Positions 34,814 to 43,773 are shown, numbered from the stretch's first letter. The stretch: 63,340 nt of DNA from Corynebacterium gottingense (GCF_003693265.1 NZ_RDRE01000012.1:1-63340); one strand, 5' to 3'. Program-made: numbers and translations. Notes: generated from the sequence alone by a model not told the origin.

Positions 34814-35242
34814 ATGGTCATGGCACTTTCTGTCGCAGTCCTCGTGGCCGGCGCCGTCTACCTCGTGATGCAGCGCGGCATGGTCCGCGTCGTCTTCGGG
34901 ATGTCGCTGCTGGGCCACGCCTCCAACCTCACCCTGCTGGCCACGGGCGTCGGCGCCTGGCGCGGCGAGGCGTTCCCGTCGCGCACCGCGTTCGACGACC
35001 TCTCTGACCCGTTGCCGCAGGCGTTCGTCCTCACCGCCATCGTCATCGCGATGGCCACCACGACGATCATGCTCATGCTCGCGTCGCTGGGCAAGAACGA
35101 TGACACCTTCGACGTGCCCAAGACGGTGGGCAAGTCCCGCGAGGGCGAGCAGTTCGACCCGAACCAGCTCTCCCCGTCCGCCCTGTCCACCGCCGGCCGC
35201 AACTCGCGCCTCAACCCGAAGAAGCTGGAGGCAAACAACTGA
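34814..35242 (+). CDS. mnhC: Na+/H+ antiporter subunit C
   Basis: This 142-residue subunit is homologous to NuoK, with three membrane helices in the first 100 residues (LVMQRGMVRVVFGMSLLGHA and PLPQAFVLTAIVIAMATTTI) and a hydrophilic C-terminal tail. It starts 3 bp after mnhA and shares one base with mnhD (TGATG). MrpC forms part of the membrane core with A and D. Confidence 0.94.
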   Translation: MVMALSVAVLVAGAVYLVMQRGMVRVVFGMSLLGHASNLTLLATGVGAWRGEAFPSRTAFDDLSDPLPQAFVLTAIVIAMATTTIMLMLASLGKNDDTFDVPKTVGKSREGEQFDPNQLSPSALSTAGRNSRLNPKKLEANN

Positions 35243-36780
35243 TGTCAGTCGACGCGATCCTCCCCGTCTTTGTCGCCCTGCCCCTCATCGTCGCGGCTGT
35301 CACCGCGCTGAGCCCGAGCAAGGCGCTTAACGACGCCCTCTCGCTCCTCATCCCAGCCATCAACCTGGGACTCGGCGTGTGGCTCTACACTTACACCGCC
35401 TCCCACGGCACGATCTCCCACGTCATCGGCCTCTACCAAGGCGGCGTGGGCATCTCCTTCGCCGCCGACCAGTTCTCGGCCGTGATGATCGTGACCACCA
35501 TGATCGTGGCGCTGACCGCCAACTGGTTCGCCATCGCCGCGGGCGAGACGCAGGCCCGGTTCTACACGCCACTCACCCTCGTGCTGGTCACCGGCGTCTC
35601 CGGCGCACTGCTCACCGCTGACCTGTTCAACTTCTTCGTCATGATCGAGGTCATGCTGCTGCCCTCCTACGGCCTGATCGCCATGACGGGTACGCGCAGC
35701 CGCCTGCTCTCCGCGCGCGCCTTCGTGCTGGTCAACCTGGCCGCATCCACGATGCTCGTGATGGGCGTTGGCTACCTCTACGGCGTCGCGGGCGCGGTGA
35801 ACATCGCCGCCCTACGCGGCGCCGCGGCCGGCAACGGCCCGGTCACCGTGGCGATGGGCCTGGTGGTCATCGCCATCGCCGCCAAGGCGGGTGTCTTCCC
35901 GGTCCACACGTGGCTGCCCAGGACGTATCCGTCGTCAAGCGCTGCGGTGATGGGCCTCTTCTCGGGGCTGCACACTAAGGTGGCCGTGTACATGCTCTTC
36001 CGCATCTGGGTCGTCATCTTTGACATGGACCCGCGCTGGAACACCCTGATCATCGTGGTCATGGTGATCTCCATGCTCATCGGCGGCTTCGCGGGCCTGG
36101 GCGAACACACGATCCGCCGCGTGCTGGCCTACCAGATGGTCAACGGTATGCCGTTCATCCTCATCATGCTGGCGTTTACCAGCGCGGGTGCGGACGCGCG
36201 CTACGCGCTGGCCGCCGGCCTGATCTACACGCTGCACCACATGATCACCGTCGCCTCGCTCGTGCTCAACTCGGGCGCGATCGAGGAGACCTACGGCACC
36301 GGCGCTATCGGCAAGCTCTCCGGCCTGGCCCGGCGCGACCCCTTCACCGCGACCGTCTTCGCGGCCGGCGCTTTCTCCATCGTCGGCTTCCCGCCGTTCT
36401 CGGGCCTGTTTGGCAAGGTGACCATCACGATGGCCGCCGCCAGCGCGCACGACTGGCGCACCTGGGTGGTCATCGCCGCCATCATCATCGCCTCCTTCGG
36501 CGCGCTGCTGTCCATGATGCGCGTGTGGAAGGAAGTGTTCTGGGGCCGCCCGATGCAGCAGTACCCGGACGCGCTCAACGTGCGCTGGAAGTTCCTGCTT
36601 CCGTCGCTCGCGCTGATCGTGCTCTCGCTGGTGATGTTCATCGGCGCGGGCCAGCTGTGGGGCATCACCACCTCGGCTGTCGACGACCTCCTGGACGTCG
36701 ACGCCTACTCCACCGCCGTTCTGGGCACCGACCCGATCGGCATCCCCGACCCCGACTCGCTGCAGGGAGGCCAGCACTAA
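35242..36780 (+). CDS. mnhD: Na+/H+ antiporter subunit D
   Basis: This 512-residue NuoN/NuoM-type subunit has about 14 membrane helices, with the proton-pathway signature AAKAGVFPVHTWLPRTYPSSS and the family stretch FNFFVMIEVMLLPSYGLIAM. The length is normal. The start codon overlaps the mnhC stop. Together with MnhA it forms the ion-translocating core. Confidence 0.95.
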   Translation: MSVDAILPVFVALPLIVAAVTALSPSKALNDALSLLIPAINLGLGVWLYTYTASHGTISHVIGLYQGGVGISFAADQFSAVMIVTTMIVALTANWFAIAAGETQARFYTPLTLVLVTGVSGALLTADLFNFFVMIEVMLLPSYGLIAMTGTRSRLLSARAFVLVNLAASTMLVMGVGYLYGVAGAVNIAALRGAAAGNGPVTVAMGLVVIAIAAKAGVFPVHTWLPRTYPSSSAAVMGLFSGLHTKVAVYMLFRIWVVIFDMDPRWNTLIIVVMVISMLIGGFAGLGEHTIRRVLAYQMVNGMPFILIMLAFTSAGADARYALAAGLIYTLHHMITVASLVLNSGAIEETYGTGAIGKLSGLARRDPFTATVFAAGAFSIVGFPPFSGLFGKVTITMAAASAHDWRTWVVIAAIIIASFGALLSMMRVWKEVFWGRPMQQYPDALNVRWKFLLPSLALIVLSLVMFIGAGQLWGITTSAVDDLLDVDAYSTAVLGTDPIGIPDPDSLQGGQH

Positions 36781-36781
36781 C

Positions 36782-37246
36782 ATGGCACAGCAATCTGCAC
36801 TGAAACACGTCGGCCACGCGATCGGATACGGCGCCTGGCTGATCAAGGAAATCTACGCCGCGGGCATCGACGCTACCGTCGCCGCCTTCAAACCAGACTC
36901 CGGCCTGCACCCCTGCGTGATCTTCTACCCCATGCGGGTGCGCACCGACTGGGAGCGCTTCTGGTTCTCCACGTCCATCACCGCCACCCCGGGCACGCTC
37001 TCGCTGGGGTTCCGCCACGCGGCGTCTGAGGGCGGGAGCGACCTGCTCATCGTGCAGGCCGCGTTTGGCGACGACCCCCTCGGCGTCATCGAGGACCTCG
37101 CCGACATGGAGGAACACCTCAAACCCTCGCTTAAGGACACGCCTCTCGACGCCTCCAAGGTCCTCTGGAAGCCCTACAAGCACTTGGGGCCCGACCTGGA
37201 CCACGAGCACGCAGAGAACCTGCCCGCCGCAGAAAGGATGGACTAA
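36782..37246 (+). CDS. mnhE: Na+/H+ antiporter subunit E
   Basis: This 154-residue MnhE has a shortened membrane part and the conserved cytoplasmic core PCVIFYPMRVRTDWERFWFS, TATPGTLSLGF and DDPLGVIEDLADMEEHL. Canonical MrpE proteins have two or three N-terminal helices; here only one weak hydrophobic stretch precedes the core, so it may be less membrane-embedded. It starts 1 bp after mnhD. Confidence 0.9.
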   Translation: MAQQSALKHVGHAIGYGAWLIKEIYAAGIDATVAAFKPDSGLHPCVIFYPMRVRTDWERFWFSTSITATPGTLSLGFRHAASEGGSDLLIVQAAFGDDPLGVIEDLADMEEHLKPSLKDTPLDASKVLWKPYKHLGPDLDHEHAENLPAAERMD

Positions 37247-37249
37247 CCC

Positions 37250-37516
37250 ATGTTCCAGACCATCATGACCGTCTGCATCGTCATCATGGCGCTGAGCCTC
37301 CTCGCGGGCCTGGCCAAGATCATCGTCACCACAGACGAGCTCTCCCGCTCGGTGCTGGCGGACCTTGTGTTCTACGCTATGGTCGCCATCTACCTGGTGT
37401 GGACCCTGTTCAACCAGAGCATGATCACCTACGAGATCGCCGTCCTGGCCGCCCTGGTCTGCGGCGTGATCCCCACCATTTCCATGGCCCGCATCATCTC
37501 GAGAGGACGCCGCTAA
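37250..37516 (+). CDS. mnhF: Na+/H+ antiporter subunit F
   Basis: This 88-residue MrpF-like protein has three membrane helices (about residues 5-22, 36-54, 60-80) and a short basic tail (ARIISRGRR). It starts 3 bp after mnhE, and its stop overlaps the mnhG start by one base. Confidence 0.9.
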   Translation: MFQTIMTVCIVIMALSLLAGLAKIIVTTDELSRSVLADLVFYAMVAIYLVWTLFNQSMITYEIAVLAALVCGVIPTISMARIISRGRR

Positions 37517-37854
37517 TGAGCATCATCGAAATCATCGTCGCTGTCCTGGTCATCATCTCCACCATCTTCGTGGTGGCCACCGCCTCCCTGCAGCTGCGCG
37601 CCCCCGACGCGCTCACCCGCGCGAACTTGCTCGGCCCCCTTGTCTGCCTCGCCTTCCCGCTGCTGATCGTGGCGAACCTGCTGATGAGCTGGTCCGCCGA
37701 GGGATTCAGCATCAACGCCTTCATCCGCGCGATCCTGGCCATCGCCGGCGTGTGGATCATCGGTTCCGTCGGCTCCTTCGTCATCGGCCGCGCCATCCAC
37801 GGCGTCACCGTGGTGGACCCGAAGGACAAGACCTCGCGCAACGTGCCGCAGTAG
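37516..37854 (+). CDS. mnhG: Na+/H+ antiporter subunit G
   Basis: This 112-residue MrpG-like protein has three helices. The MrpG motif region RAPDALTRANLLGPLVC corresponds to the usual RxPDxxxRxHA segment (His replaced by Asn here). It ends the operon 3 bp before the convergent response-regulator stop, so no terminator fits between them. Confidence 0.92.
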   Translation: MSIIEIIVAVLVIISTIFVVATASLQLRAPDALTRANLLGPLVCLAFPLLIVANLLMSWSAEGFSINAFIRAILAIAGVWIIGSVGSFVIGRAIHGVTVVDPKDKTSRNVPQ

Positions 37855-37857
37855 GCG

Positions 37858-38466
37858 CTACAGCCAGCCGCGTTCGCGGGCGATGGTGTACGCCTCGAAG
37901 CGGTTTTCCGCGCCGGTCTTCGCGATGCCGGAAGAGATGTAGTTCCGCGTGGTGCCGGTGGCCAGGTGCGCTGCGCTGGCGATCGCCTCGATAGACCCGC
38001 CCTGGCCCGCCAGTTCGAGCACCTCGGCCTCCCGCGCAGTCAGCGGCGATTCCCCGGCAGCAATCGTGGCGGCTGCCAGCTCCGGGTCGATGTAGCGTTT
38101 GCCTGCGTGCGCCGCACGGACCGCCGCAGCGAGCTCGCCGGCCGCGGCCGTTTTGGGCAAGATGCCGAGCACTTGAGAGTCGAGGGCCCGCCGGACAACG
38201 CTTGGCCGCGCGTGGCTGGTGACGACGACCACGTGGGCGTCGATAAGCGAGGCGACCTCAATGCCATCCGCCCCACCTTGCCCAAGCTGCAGGTCGGTGA
38301 CCACTACATCCGGGCGCGCGGCGGCGGGCAGCGACCGCCACCACTCGAGGAATCCCGCGCCCGAGTAGGCGACGTGCACCACGTCAATGTCCTCCTCCAA
38401 GCCGATGAGCATGGCGAGGGAATCGGCCACCAGCGTTTCATCATCAATCAGCGCGACCCTGATCAT
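37858..38466 (-). CDS. LuxR/NarL-type response regulator
   Basis: This 202-residue regulator has a receiver domain with acidic pocket IDDE and phospho-acceptor Asp58 (VVTDLQLGQGGADGIE), and a C-terminal LuxR helix-turn-helix (LTAREAEVLELAGQGGSIEA to SSGIAKTG). DesR/LiaR-like in size. It overlaps the kinase by an ATGA junction and closes a four-gene operon with an ABC exporter. The palindrome at 41459-41474 is its best candidate target. Confidence 0.92.
   Translation of the reverse strand: MIRVALIDDETLVADSLAMLIGLEEDIDVVHVAYSGAGFLEWWRSLPAAARPDVVVTDLQLGQGGADGIEVASLIDAHVVVVTSHARPSVVRRALDSQVLGILPKTAAAGELAAAVRAAHAGKRYIDPELAAATIAAGESPLTAREAEVLELAGQGGSIEAIASAAHLATGTTRNYISSGIAKTGAENRFEAYTIARERGWL
38236..38248 (-). 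repeat. 13-mer repeat, copy 6
   Basis: Inside the response-regulator gene, read as Leu-Ile-Asp-Ala. Confidence 0.85.
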
Positions 38467-39626
38467 GCGCCCACCTCCAGTCGCACGCGGAAGGATTCAG
38501 CTGTTCGCTCCACGCTTATCGACGCCCCATGCGCCGCCGCCCGCCGACGCAGCCCCTCCAGGCCCGTACCGCTCCCCTCTCCAGGGCGCGGATTGTTGTT
38601 CACCAAAGTGATCGCGTCCGGCTGCAGATCAATCGACACCGCCGTGGCCTGGGAATGGCGCAAGATGTTGGTCGTGGTCTCGCGCACGAACCACGCGGCG
38701 GTCACCCGCAGGTCCGGGCGCACGTCGTCGCTGGTTCCGGCCATGGAAACCTCGGCGCCGGCGCCGCCGAGCACCTGCTTCGCGCTTTCGAGCTCGGTGG
38801 CGAGGTCCGGGGTCCGATAGTTGTTCACCACGCTGCGCATATCGGCGGCTGCGCGCTGCGTGAGCTGGTGCAGCTCACGCAGTTCCTGGGGCACGCGCGG
38901 ATCATCGCGCTCGGCGAGCGCGAGCGCAAGCTGCGACTTGATCGTCAGCGCCGCAAGATGTTGCCCCATGGTGTCGTGGAGATCCTGCGACATGCGCAGA
39001 CGCTCCTCCGCGGCGGCGAGTTGCGACTCCAGACGGCGGGCTCGCTCCGTTTCAATGATCGCGCGGGAAAACCACGTGGTGAAGGGGACCGTGACCACGC
39101 ACGCGATGCTGTACACCACAACGATCGCAGCGATCTCCACCGAGCCGAACAGGAATACGCTCGCGAGCGCGCACGCGAGGGCAAACGCCGTCCACATCCG
39201 CTGCTTGGCCATGAAGGGCAGGAAGGCAAGCTGGATGCTAAAGAACGCCGCCCCGACCGCGATCGCTGAGGCCGCCTTCCACTCCGCCGGGCCGAAGAGG
39301 AGCACCACCGCGCACACCGCCAAGACAAGAAGGTGGGCGAGCATCCCCCACCGCAGCCAGCCGCTGCTGTGCTCGCGCGTCTCCAGACGCAACTCTGGCC
39401 TGGTTTCCAGCACCACCGTCCCGACAAGACTCGCCAGCACCGCAATGCCCACGCCAACGAACGTCTCGGCGAGGGTTGCCCCCGAGCGCCTCACAATGAC
39501 CGAGGAAAAGGTCCCGACGAACAGCCACAGCATCCCGATGAGCGACCAGCGGTTGAGCGTGAGGAACCGCGACGAGTACTTCGGTTCTGGTTGCTTCGCC
39601 GAGGTGCGGGGCGGTGTTTGCGTCAT
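38463..39626 (-). CDS. Sensor histidine kinase (HisKA_3/DesK-type)
   Basis: This 387-residue kinase has about six membrane helices in the first 190 residues and little extracellular loop, suggesting intramembrane sensing. A HisKA_3 dimerisation helix carries SQDLHDTMGQHLAALTIK (His at about 215). The ATPase domain contains FVRETTTNILRHSQA and GTGLEGLRRRAAAHG. Kinases of this type beside ABC exporters typically sense envelope stress or peptide antibiotics. The start at 39626 lies 26 bp after the permease gene; an upstream extension is shadow. Confidence 0.9.
   Translation of the reverse strand: MTQTPPRTSAKQPEPKYSSRFLTLNRWSLIGMLWLFVGTFSSVIVRRSGATLAETFVGVGIAVLASLVGTVVLETRPELRLETREHSSGWLRWGMLAHLLVLAVCAVVLLFGPAEWKAASAIAVGAAFFSIQLAFLPFMAKQRMWTAFALACALASVFLFGSVEIAAIVVVYSIACVVTVPFTTWFSRAIIETERARRLESQLAAAEERLRMSQDLHDTMGQHLAALTIKSQLALALAERDDPRVPQELRELHQLTQRAAADMRSVVNNYRTPDLATELESAKQVLGGAGAEVSMAGTSDDVRPDLRVTAAWFVRETTTNILRHSQATAVSIDLQPDAITLVNNNPRPGEGSGTGLEGLRRRAAAHGASISVERTAESFRVRLEVGA
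38514..38526 (+). repeat. 13-mer repeat, copy 7
   Basis: Antisense to the kinase gene, where the complement reads Ala-Ser-Ile-Ser with ATA. Confidence 0.85.
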
Positions 39627-39652
39627 AGTGTGCTCCGAGCGTAGCAGTGGTC

Positions 39653-40462
39653 TCACACCTCGCGGTGCGTTTCCCAGCGCATGCGCCGATACCCCACCGA
39701 GATCAGCACCGCGGCCCACACCGCGAGCAGGAGCATCGGCGTTGCCGCGCCTGCCAGCAGCGAAGCGAACGAGCCTTCGCCGACCCAACCATCGCGAAAG
39801 ACGTCGCTTGCCAGCACAAAGGGTGTCCGGTTGATGACGTTGGCAAGGGACTCCGGAAGGTACTCACGTATACCGGTCTGCGAGAAAATCACGAGCATCA
39901 GCACCGGCATCGACGTGATCTGCGCGCCTTCCGCGTTCTGGGTAAAACGACTGGTCAGCATGGCCAACCCGTGGGAGACCGCAACGCCGAGCAGCATCGC
40001 AATCACCATGATCAACGGGTTTTTCGGCCACACGTGGGGTACCGGCGGGTCAATCGGCAGCACCATGGACATGCTCGAAAACGCGACTACCACGATGACC
40101 GCCAGCACGAGGGTGAGCGCAGCAAGCGGGAGACAAATGGCAGTCAGAAGCTCCCAGTCGCGGGACTCGCCCGTGCGCAGACGCTTGAGCACCCCCTCGT
40201 CGCGCCTGGTCACCGCCATGGATAGCGCGGGATAGAACACGCCGAAGCTCAGCGCGAACAACACGAACACCTCAGATGCCGCCGCGGTCGACCCCACCGA
40301 CTGGTCCCCGACCAACCACAGGAAGAGGGGCAACAGTAGTGGGAAAACGAGGCCGGCGAAGACAAGCAGCCGGTTGCGGGTGAACTGCAGCCACTCGGCG
40401 CGGCCGAGGGCCCGCAGCCTGCGCGCGGCGTGGTTCGTGGGGTTCATCGTGGTCGTGCTCAT
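39653..40462 (-). CDS. ABC-2 type exporter permease
   Basis: This 269-residue permease has six membrane helices. The ABC-2 pattern is an N-terminal amphipathic segment (LGRAEWLQFTRNRLLVFAGL) and RRDEGVLKRLRTGESRDWEL before helix 3. The start at 40462 overlaps the ATPase stop as ATGA, so the two are coupled. Substrate unknown; drug or lipid export is likely. Confidence 0.9.
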   Translation of the reverse strand: MSTTTMNPTNHAARRLRALGRAEWLQFTRNRLLVFAGLVFPLLLPLFLWLVGDQSVGSTAAASEVFVLFALSFGVFYPALSMAVTRRDEGVLKRLRTGESRDWELLTAICLPLAALTLVLAVIVVVAFSSMSMVLPIDPPVPHVWPKNPLIMVIAMLLGVAVSHGLAMLTSRFTQNAEGAQITSMPVLMLVIFSQTGIREYLPESLANVINRTPFVLASDVFRDGWVGEGSFASLLAGAATPMLLLAVWAAVLISVGYRRMRWETHREV

Positions 40463-41400
40463 GCTACTTCGTCCTTTCGGGTGGTGTGGGTACGCTGCGT
40501 TGCTGCGACGCCGTGGAAGACTCGTTCCAAGTTCGCGGGCTGCGCTACAAATTGAGCCAGTACGAGGTTCCGCTCGCGCGCCCACTGCAGGATTGCGGAG
40601 GCGTCGTCCTGCAGCCTGGAGGTGTGCACCGATACTTTCGTGCCCTCGGAAATGTCGGTGCTGTGCACCAGCGCCCCGGGAAGGTTTGGCAGCGCAGGGG
40701 CTGATGTGCTGTGCAGTACGAACTCGATGGTGGAGGGCACCGTGCTCGCTAACTCCGTGGTCGTGCCCTCGACCTCGATGCGGCCGCCGTGCATAATCGC
40801 GATGCGGTCGCAGAGGAACTCGGCCTCTTCGAGGTAGTGCGTGGTCAACACGATCGTCACCCCACGGTCCTTCAGTCCGCGCAGCAGCTCCCACACGCGG
40901 CGGCGGGACTCAGGGTCGAGTCCGGTCGTCGGCTCATCTAAGAACACCACGTCCGGATTCCCCAGCAGCGCGCAGGCAAGGTCAAGGCGCCGCTGCTCGC
41001 CGCCTGACAGCGCCCCGACTGTCACCTCACGTTTATGCGTCAACTGAACGTCTGCCAGCACGTCGTCGATTGGCAGCGGGGCGGTGCACGTGCCCGCCCA
41101 CATGGTCAACGTTTCCTCCACGGAAAGTGCGCGCGGCAGCCCACCGGACTGCAGCATGATGCCCGTGTGCGGACGGAGGCGTACCCGATCCGCCACCGGG
41201 TCCATCTCCAAGACGCGCACCTCGCCCGCGCTCGGTGCGGCGAGCCCCTCCAGGATTTCCAGCGTGGACGTCTTGCCCGCGCCGTTGGTGCCCAACAGGC
41301 CGTACACCTCGCCGCGAGCGACATGGAGGCTGATGCCGTCGACCGCGGTGAACTCACCGTACCGGCGTTGTAAATTATCTACTTCGATGACGTTTTCCAT
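40459..41400 (-). CDS. ABC exporter ATP-binding protein
   Basis: This 313-residue ATPase has Walker A GTNGAGKTS (about residues 37-45), Q-loop LQSGGLPRALSVEE, signature LSGGEQRRLDLA (about 132-143), Walker B VVFLDEPTTGLDP and H-loop TTHYLEEAE. The C-terminal extension of about 90 residues is typical of DrrA-type drug exporters. It is first in the operon; an upstream in-frame extension overlaps the operator region and is not supported. Confidence 0.94.
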   Translation of the reverse strand: MENVIEVDNLQRRYGEFTAVDGISLHVARGEVYGLLGTNGAGKTSTLEILEGLAAPSAGEVRVLEMDPVADRVRLRPHTGIMLQSGGLPRALSVEETLTMWAGTCTAPLPIDDVLADVQLTHKREVTVGALSGGEQRRLDLACALLGNPDVVFLDEPTTGLDPESRRRVWELLRGLKDRGVTIVLTTHYLEEAEFLCDRIAIMHGGRIEVEGTTTELASTVPSTIEFVLHSTSAPALPNLPGALVHSTDISEGTKVSVHTSRLQDDASAILQWARERNLVLAQFVAQPANLERVFHGVAATQRTHTTRKDEVA

Positions 41401-41458
41401 GACTTCTACCCTGCCGAGAATGCATCCCGGCTGGTAGAAGCGTTTGTCACCGATTGCA

Positions 41459-41474
41459 CATGACAAAAGTCATG
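41459..41474. promoter_or_regulatory. Inverted repeat CATGAC-N4-GTCATG upstream of the ABC/two-component operon
   Basis: Perfect 6-bp arms around AAAA, 58 bp before the ATPase start codon. TTGTCA within it could be the -35 of the operon on the minus strand. The layout resembles NarL-type regulator sites such as ChrA/HrrA boxes, so autoregulation by the operon's own regulator is likely. Confidence 0.6.
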
Positions 41475-41510
41475 CCCGTTTAGTCTGCGGCCGCAGACTA
41501 AACGGGCATG
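41471..41510. terminator. 40-bp perfect palindrome after katA (terminator-like)
   Basis: From CATGCCCGTT to AACGGGCATG the sequence equals its own reverse complement over all 40 bases, centred on GCGGCCGC. It lies 33 bp after the katA stop, and on the minus strand is followed by ACTTTTG. Its left end overlaps the CATGAC-N4-GTCATG operator by 4 bp. An RNA hairpin would terminate katA; as DNA it could extrude a cruciform. Confidence 0.75.
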
Positions 41511-41543
41511 TGGCTTACGCTGGCTTACGCAGCGAGAGAGGAA

Positions 41544-43109
41544 CTACTTCTCCTGCTCAGCGCGCTTCTTGGCGAGGGACTCGCGGACCTTGGTCTCCAG
41601 GTCGGCGTCAACCTTGCCCCAGTAGGCGTAGACGCGCTCTTCCACGTCCTTGTTCTTAATCGCCATCATCTTGTTGGTGATGTTGTGCACGAATCGCTCC
41701 TTGGCCGCGTCGTCGAAGACGTCGCGGTAGAGCGTCGTGGCCTGGTCGAAGTCGTCGTCCTCGGCGTGCTTCACGTAGGCGTCGCGCACCAGGTCGGTGC
41801 CCTCCGGGTCCGGGTTGACGTAGAGGTTCTCGGCCTGGCCGTAGTCGGTGAAGTTGGAGGAGGAATCCTCGTTGTTGTCCAGGTAGCCGGTGCCCTTCTC
41901 GGTGCGGTTGGGCACGTAGTTCGGCTCGTTCTCCTCGTTAAAGAAGTACGCCATGCTGCCGCGCTCGGAGTAGGTGTTCACCTCGTTGAGCGGGCGGTTG
42001 ACCGGCAGGTCCTTGTAGTTCGCGCCGATGCGGTAGCGCTGCTGGTCGGAGTATGCGAACACGCGGGCCTGCAGCATACGGTCCGGGGACAGGCCGACGC
42101 CGGGCACGAGGTTGGCCGGGTCGAGCGCGAGCTGCTCAATCTGGGCGTGGAAGTTCTTCGGGTTGCGGTTAAGCACGAAGTAGCCGACGGGGATGAGCGG
42201 GTAGTCCTTCTGCGACCAGACCTTGGTCAGGTCGAACGGGTTGAAGCGGTAGTCCTTTGCCTCCTCGAACGGCATGATCTGGACCTTCACGTCCCAGATC
42301 GGGTAGTCACCGTCTGCGATGGCGTTGAAGAGGTCCTCGCGCTGGAAGTCCGGGTCGGTGCCGGCCTTCTCGGTGGCCTCCTCGTCGGTGAAGCACTCCC
42401 AGCCCTGGCGGGTCTTGAAGTGGTACTTCACCCACACCGGGGTGCCTTCCTCGTTGATCCACTGGAAGGTGTGGGAGCCGAAGCCGTCCTGGTGGCGGGA
42501 GGTCTTCGGGGTGCCGCGGTCGCCCAGCAGGTAGGTCACCTGGTGCGCGGACTCAGGCGTGCGGGTCCAGAAGTCCCACTGCATCTCGTCGTCGCGCAGG
42601 CCGGAGTTGGGCTGACGCTTCTGAGAGTGGATGAAGTCGGCGAACTTCAGCCCATCGCGCATGAAGAACGTCGGAGTGTTGTTGCCCACGATGTCGTAGT
42701 TGCCGTCCTCGGTGTAGAAGCGCAGCGCAAAGCCGTGGACGTCGCGCCAGGTGTCCGGGGAGCCGGCCTCACCGGCGACGGTGGAAAAGCGCGCCGCCAT
42801 CGGGGTCACGGTGCCGGGCTGGAACAGCTTGGCCTTGGTGTACTTGGACACGTCCTCGGTGATGTGCAGCTCACCGAAGGCGCCGTGGCCCTTCGCGTGC
42901 GGGATGCGCTCCGGCACGTTTTCCCGGTTGAAGTGGGCCAGCTTCTCAATCAGGTGGACGTCGTTAAGCACATTGGCCCCACGACGACCCTGGACGATCG
43001 ACAGGTGCTCCGAGGCGACCGGCTGCCCACTCAACTCGGTGGTGCGGCCGTTGCCCGCGGGGCGCTCGCCCTTGGCAACGATGTCTTCTGCCTTGCTCTT
43101 CTCAGCCAT
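41544..43109 (-). CDS. katA: Monofunctional haem catalase
   Basis: This 521-residue catalase shows the active-site region NRENVPERIPHAKGHGAFG (distal His), RFSTVAGEAGSPDTWRDVHG, the distal Asn in GNNTPTFF, and the proximal Tyr in RVFAYSDQQRYR. The length is that of a small-subunit clade 3-type enzyme. ATG 43109 follows AAGGAGGAG. Position beside sigC matches C. glutamicum katA. It detoxifies hydrogen peroxide in the cytoplasm. Confidence 0.97.
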   Translation of the reverse strand: MAEKSKAEDIVAKGERPAGNGRTTELSGQPVASEHLSIVQGRRGANVLNDVHLIEKLAHFNRENVPERIPHAKGHGAFGELHITEDVSKYTKAKLFQPGTVTPMAARFSTVAGEAGSPDTWRDVHGFALRFYTEDGNYDIVGNNTPTFFMRDGLKFADFIHSQKRQPNSGLRDDEMQWDFWTRTPESAHQVTYLLGDRGTPKTSRHQDGFGSHTFQWINEEGTPVWVKYHFKTRQGWECFTDEEATEKAGTDPDFQREDLFNAIADGDYPIWDVKVQIMPFEEAKDYRFNPFDLTKVWSQKDYPLIPVGYFVLNRNPKNFHAQIEQLALDPANLVPGVGLSPDRMLQARVFAYSDQQRYRIGANYKDLPVNRPLNEVNTYSERGSMAYFFNEENEPNYVPNRTEKGTGYLDNNEDSSSNFTDYGQAENLYVNPDPEGTDLVRDAYVKHAEDDDFDQATTLYRDVFDDAAKERFVHNITNKMMAIKNKDVEERVYAYWGKVDADLETKVRESLAKKRAEQEK

Positions 43110-43190
43110 TGGTGGCTCCTCCTTGACTGTCGCTAGCACGTACCCTGCCAAGCCTAGGGAATTTCGCGCGCGCTGGTAGCCTAAGCATTC

Positions 43191-43736
43191 GTGAGCAGCA
43201 CTGACGACGCCTACGTCACCGACCTCGCGCTCAAAGCAGGTCGCGGTGACAAGGCCGCGCTGACTCAATTTATCGCCGCCACGCAAGACGACGTGTGGCG
43301 GCTACTCGCCCACCTCGCCGGCGCCGAGCACGCTGACGACCTCGCCCAGGAGACGTACCTGCGCGTCCTCGGCTCACTCCCTCGGTTCAAGGCACGCTCG
43401 TCGGCACGCACCTGGCTGCTCTCGCTCGCGCGTCGGGCGTGGGTCGACTCGGTGCGCCACGACATGGCGCGGCCACGCAAATCGGCCGCCGAGTACGACG
43501 AAGTGGCCGCGCAGGAAGCCAGCCCCGATGATGCGAACGCCTGGTCAGAGGCTATCGACGCCCGCCTCCTCCTCGACAGCCTCCGCCCCGAGCGCCGCGA
43601 AGCCCTCGTGCTGACCCAAGTCCTGGGCTACACCTACGAGGAAGCCGCGGAGATCACCGGCGTGCGCGTGGGCACAATCCGCTCCCGCGTCGCGCGCGCG
43701 AGGCGTGACCTCATTCACCACACCAAGGCGGAATAA
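43191..43736 (+). CDS. sigC: ECF sigma factor SigC
   Basis: This 181-residue ECF sigma factor has region 2 (DDVWRLLAHLAGAEHADDLAQE, with YLRVLGSLPRF and SARTWLLSLARRAWVD) and region 4 (LRPERREALVLTQVLGYTYE, EAAEITGVRVGTIRSRVARA). No anti-sigma gene is adjacent. In C. glutamicum sigC, next to katA, is linked to respiratory-chain stress. GTG start; TAGCCT (43177-43182) ends 8 nt upstream, so it is probably leaderless. Confidence 0.94.
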   Translation: MSSTDDAYVTDLALKAGRGDKAALTQFIAATQDDVWRLLAHLAGAEHADDLAQETYLRVLGSLPRFKARSSARTWLLSLARRAWVDSVRHDMARPRKSAAEYDEVAAQEASPDDANAWSEAIDARLLLDSLRPERREALVLTQVLGYTYEEAAEITGVRVGTIRSRVARARRDLIHHTKAE

Positions 43737-43750
43737 GCGAAGTCACACAC

Positions 43751-43773
43751 GGTGAGCTAGGTCACGCTACACT
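43751..43773 (+). promoter_or_regulatory. GlxR-type site and promoter of the first YkvI-like gene
   Basis: GGTGAGCTAGGTCACG (43751-43766) has the perfect CRP-family core GTGA-N6-TCAC. It sits just upstream of the -10-like TACACT (43768-43773), so binding would cover or abut the -35 region. GlxR is encoded in this window; binding is inferred. Confidence 0.55.
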
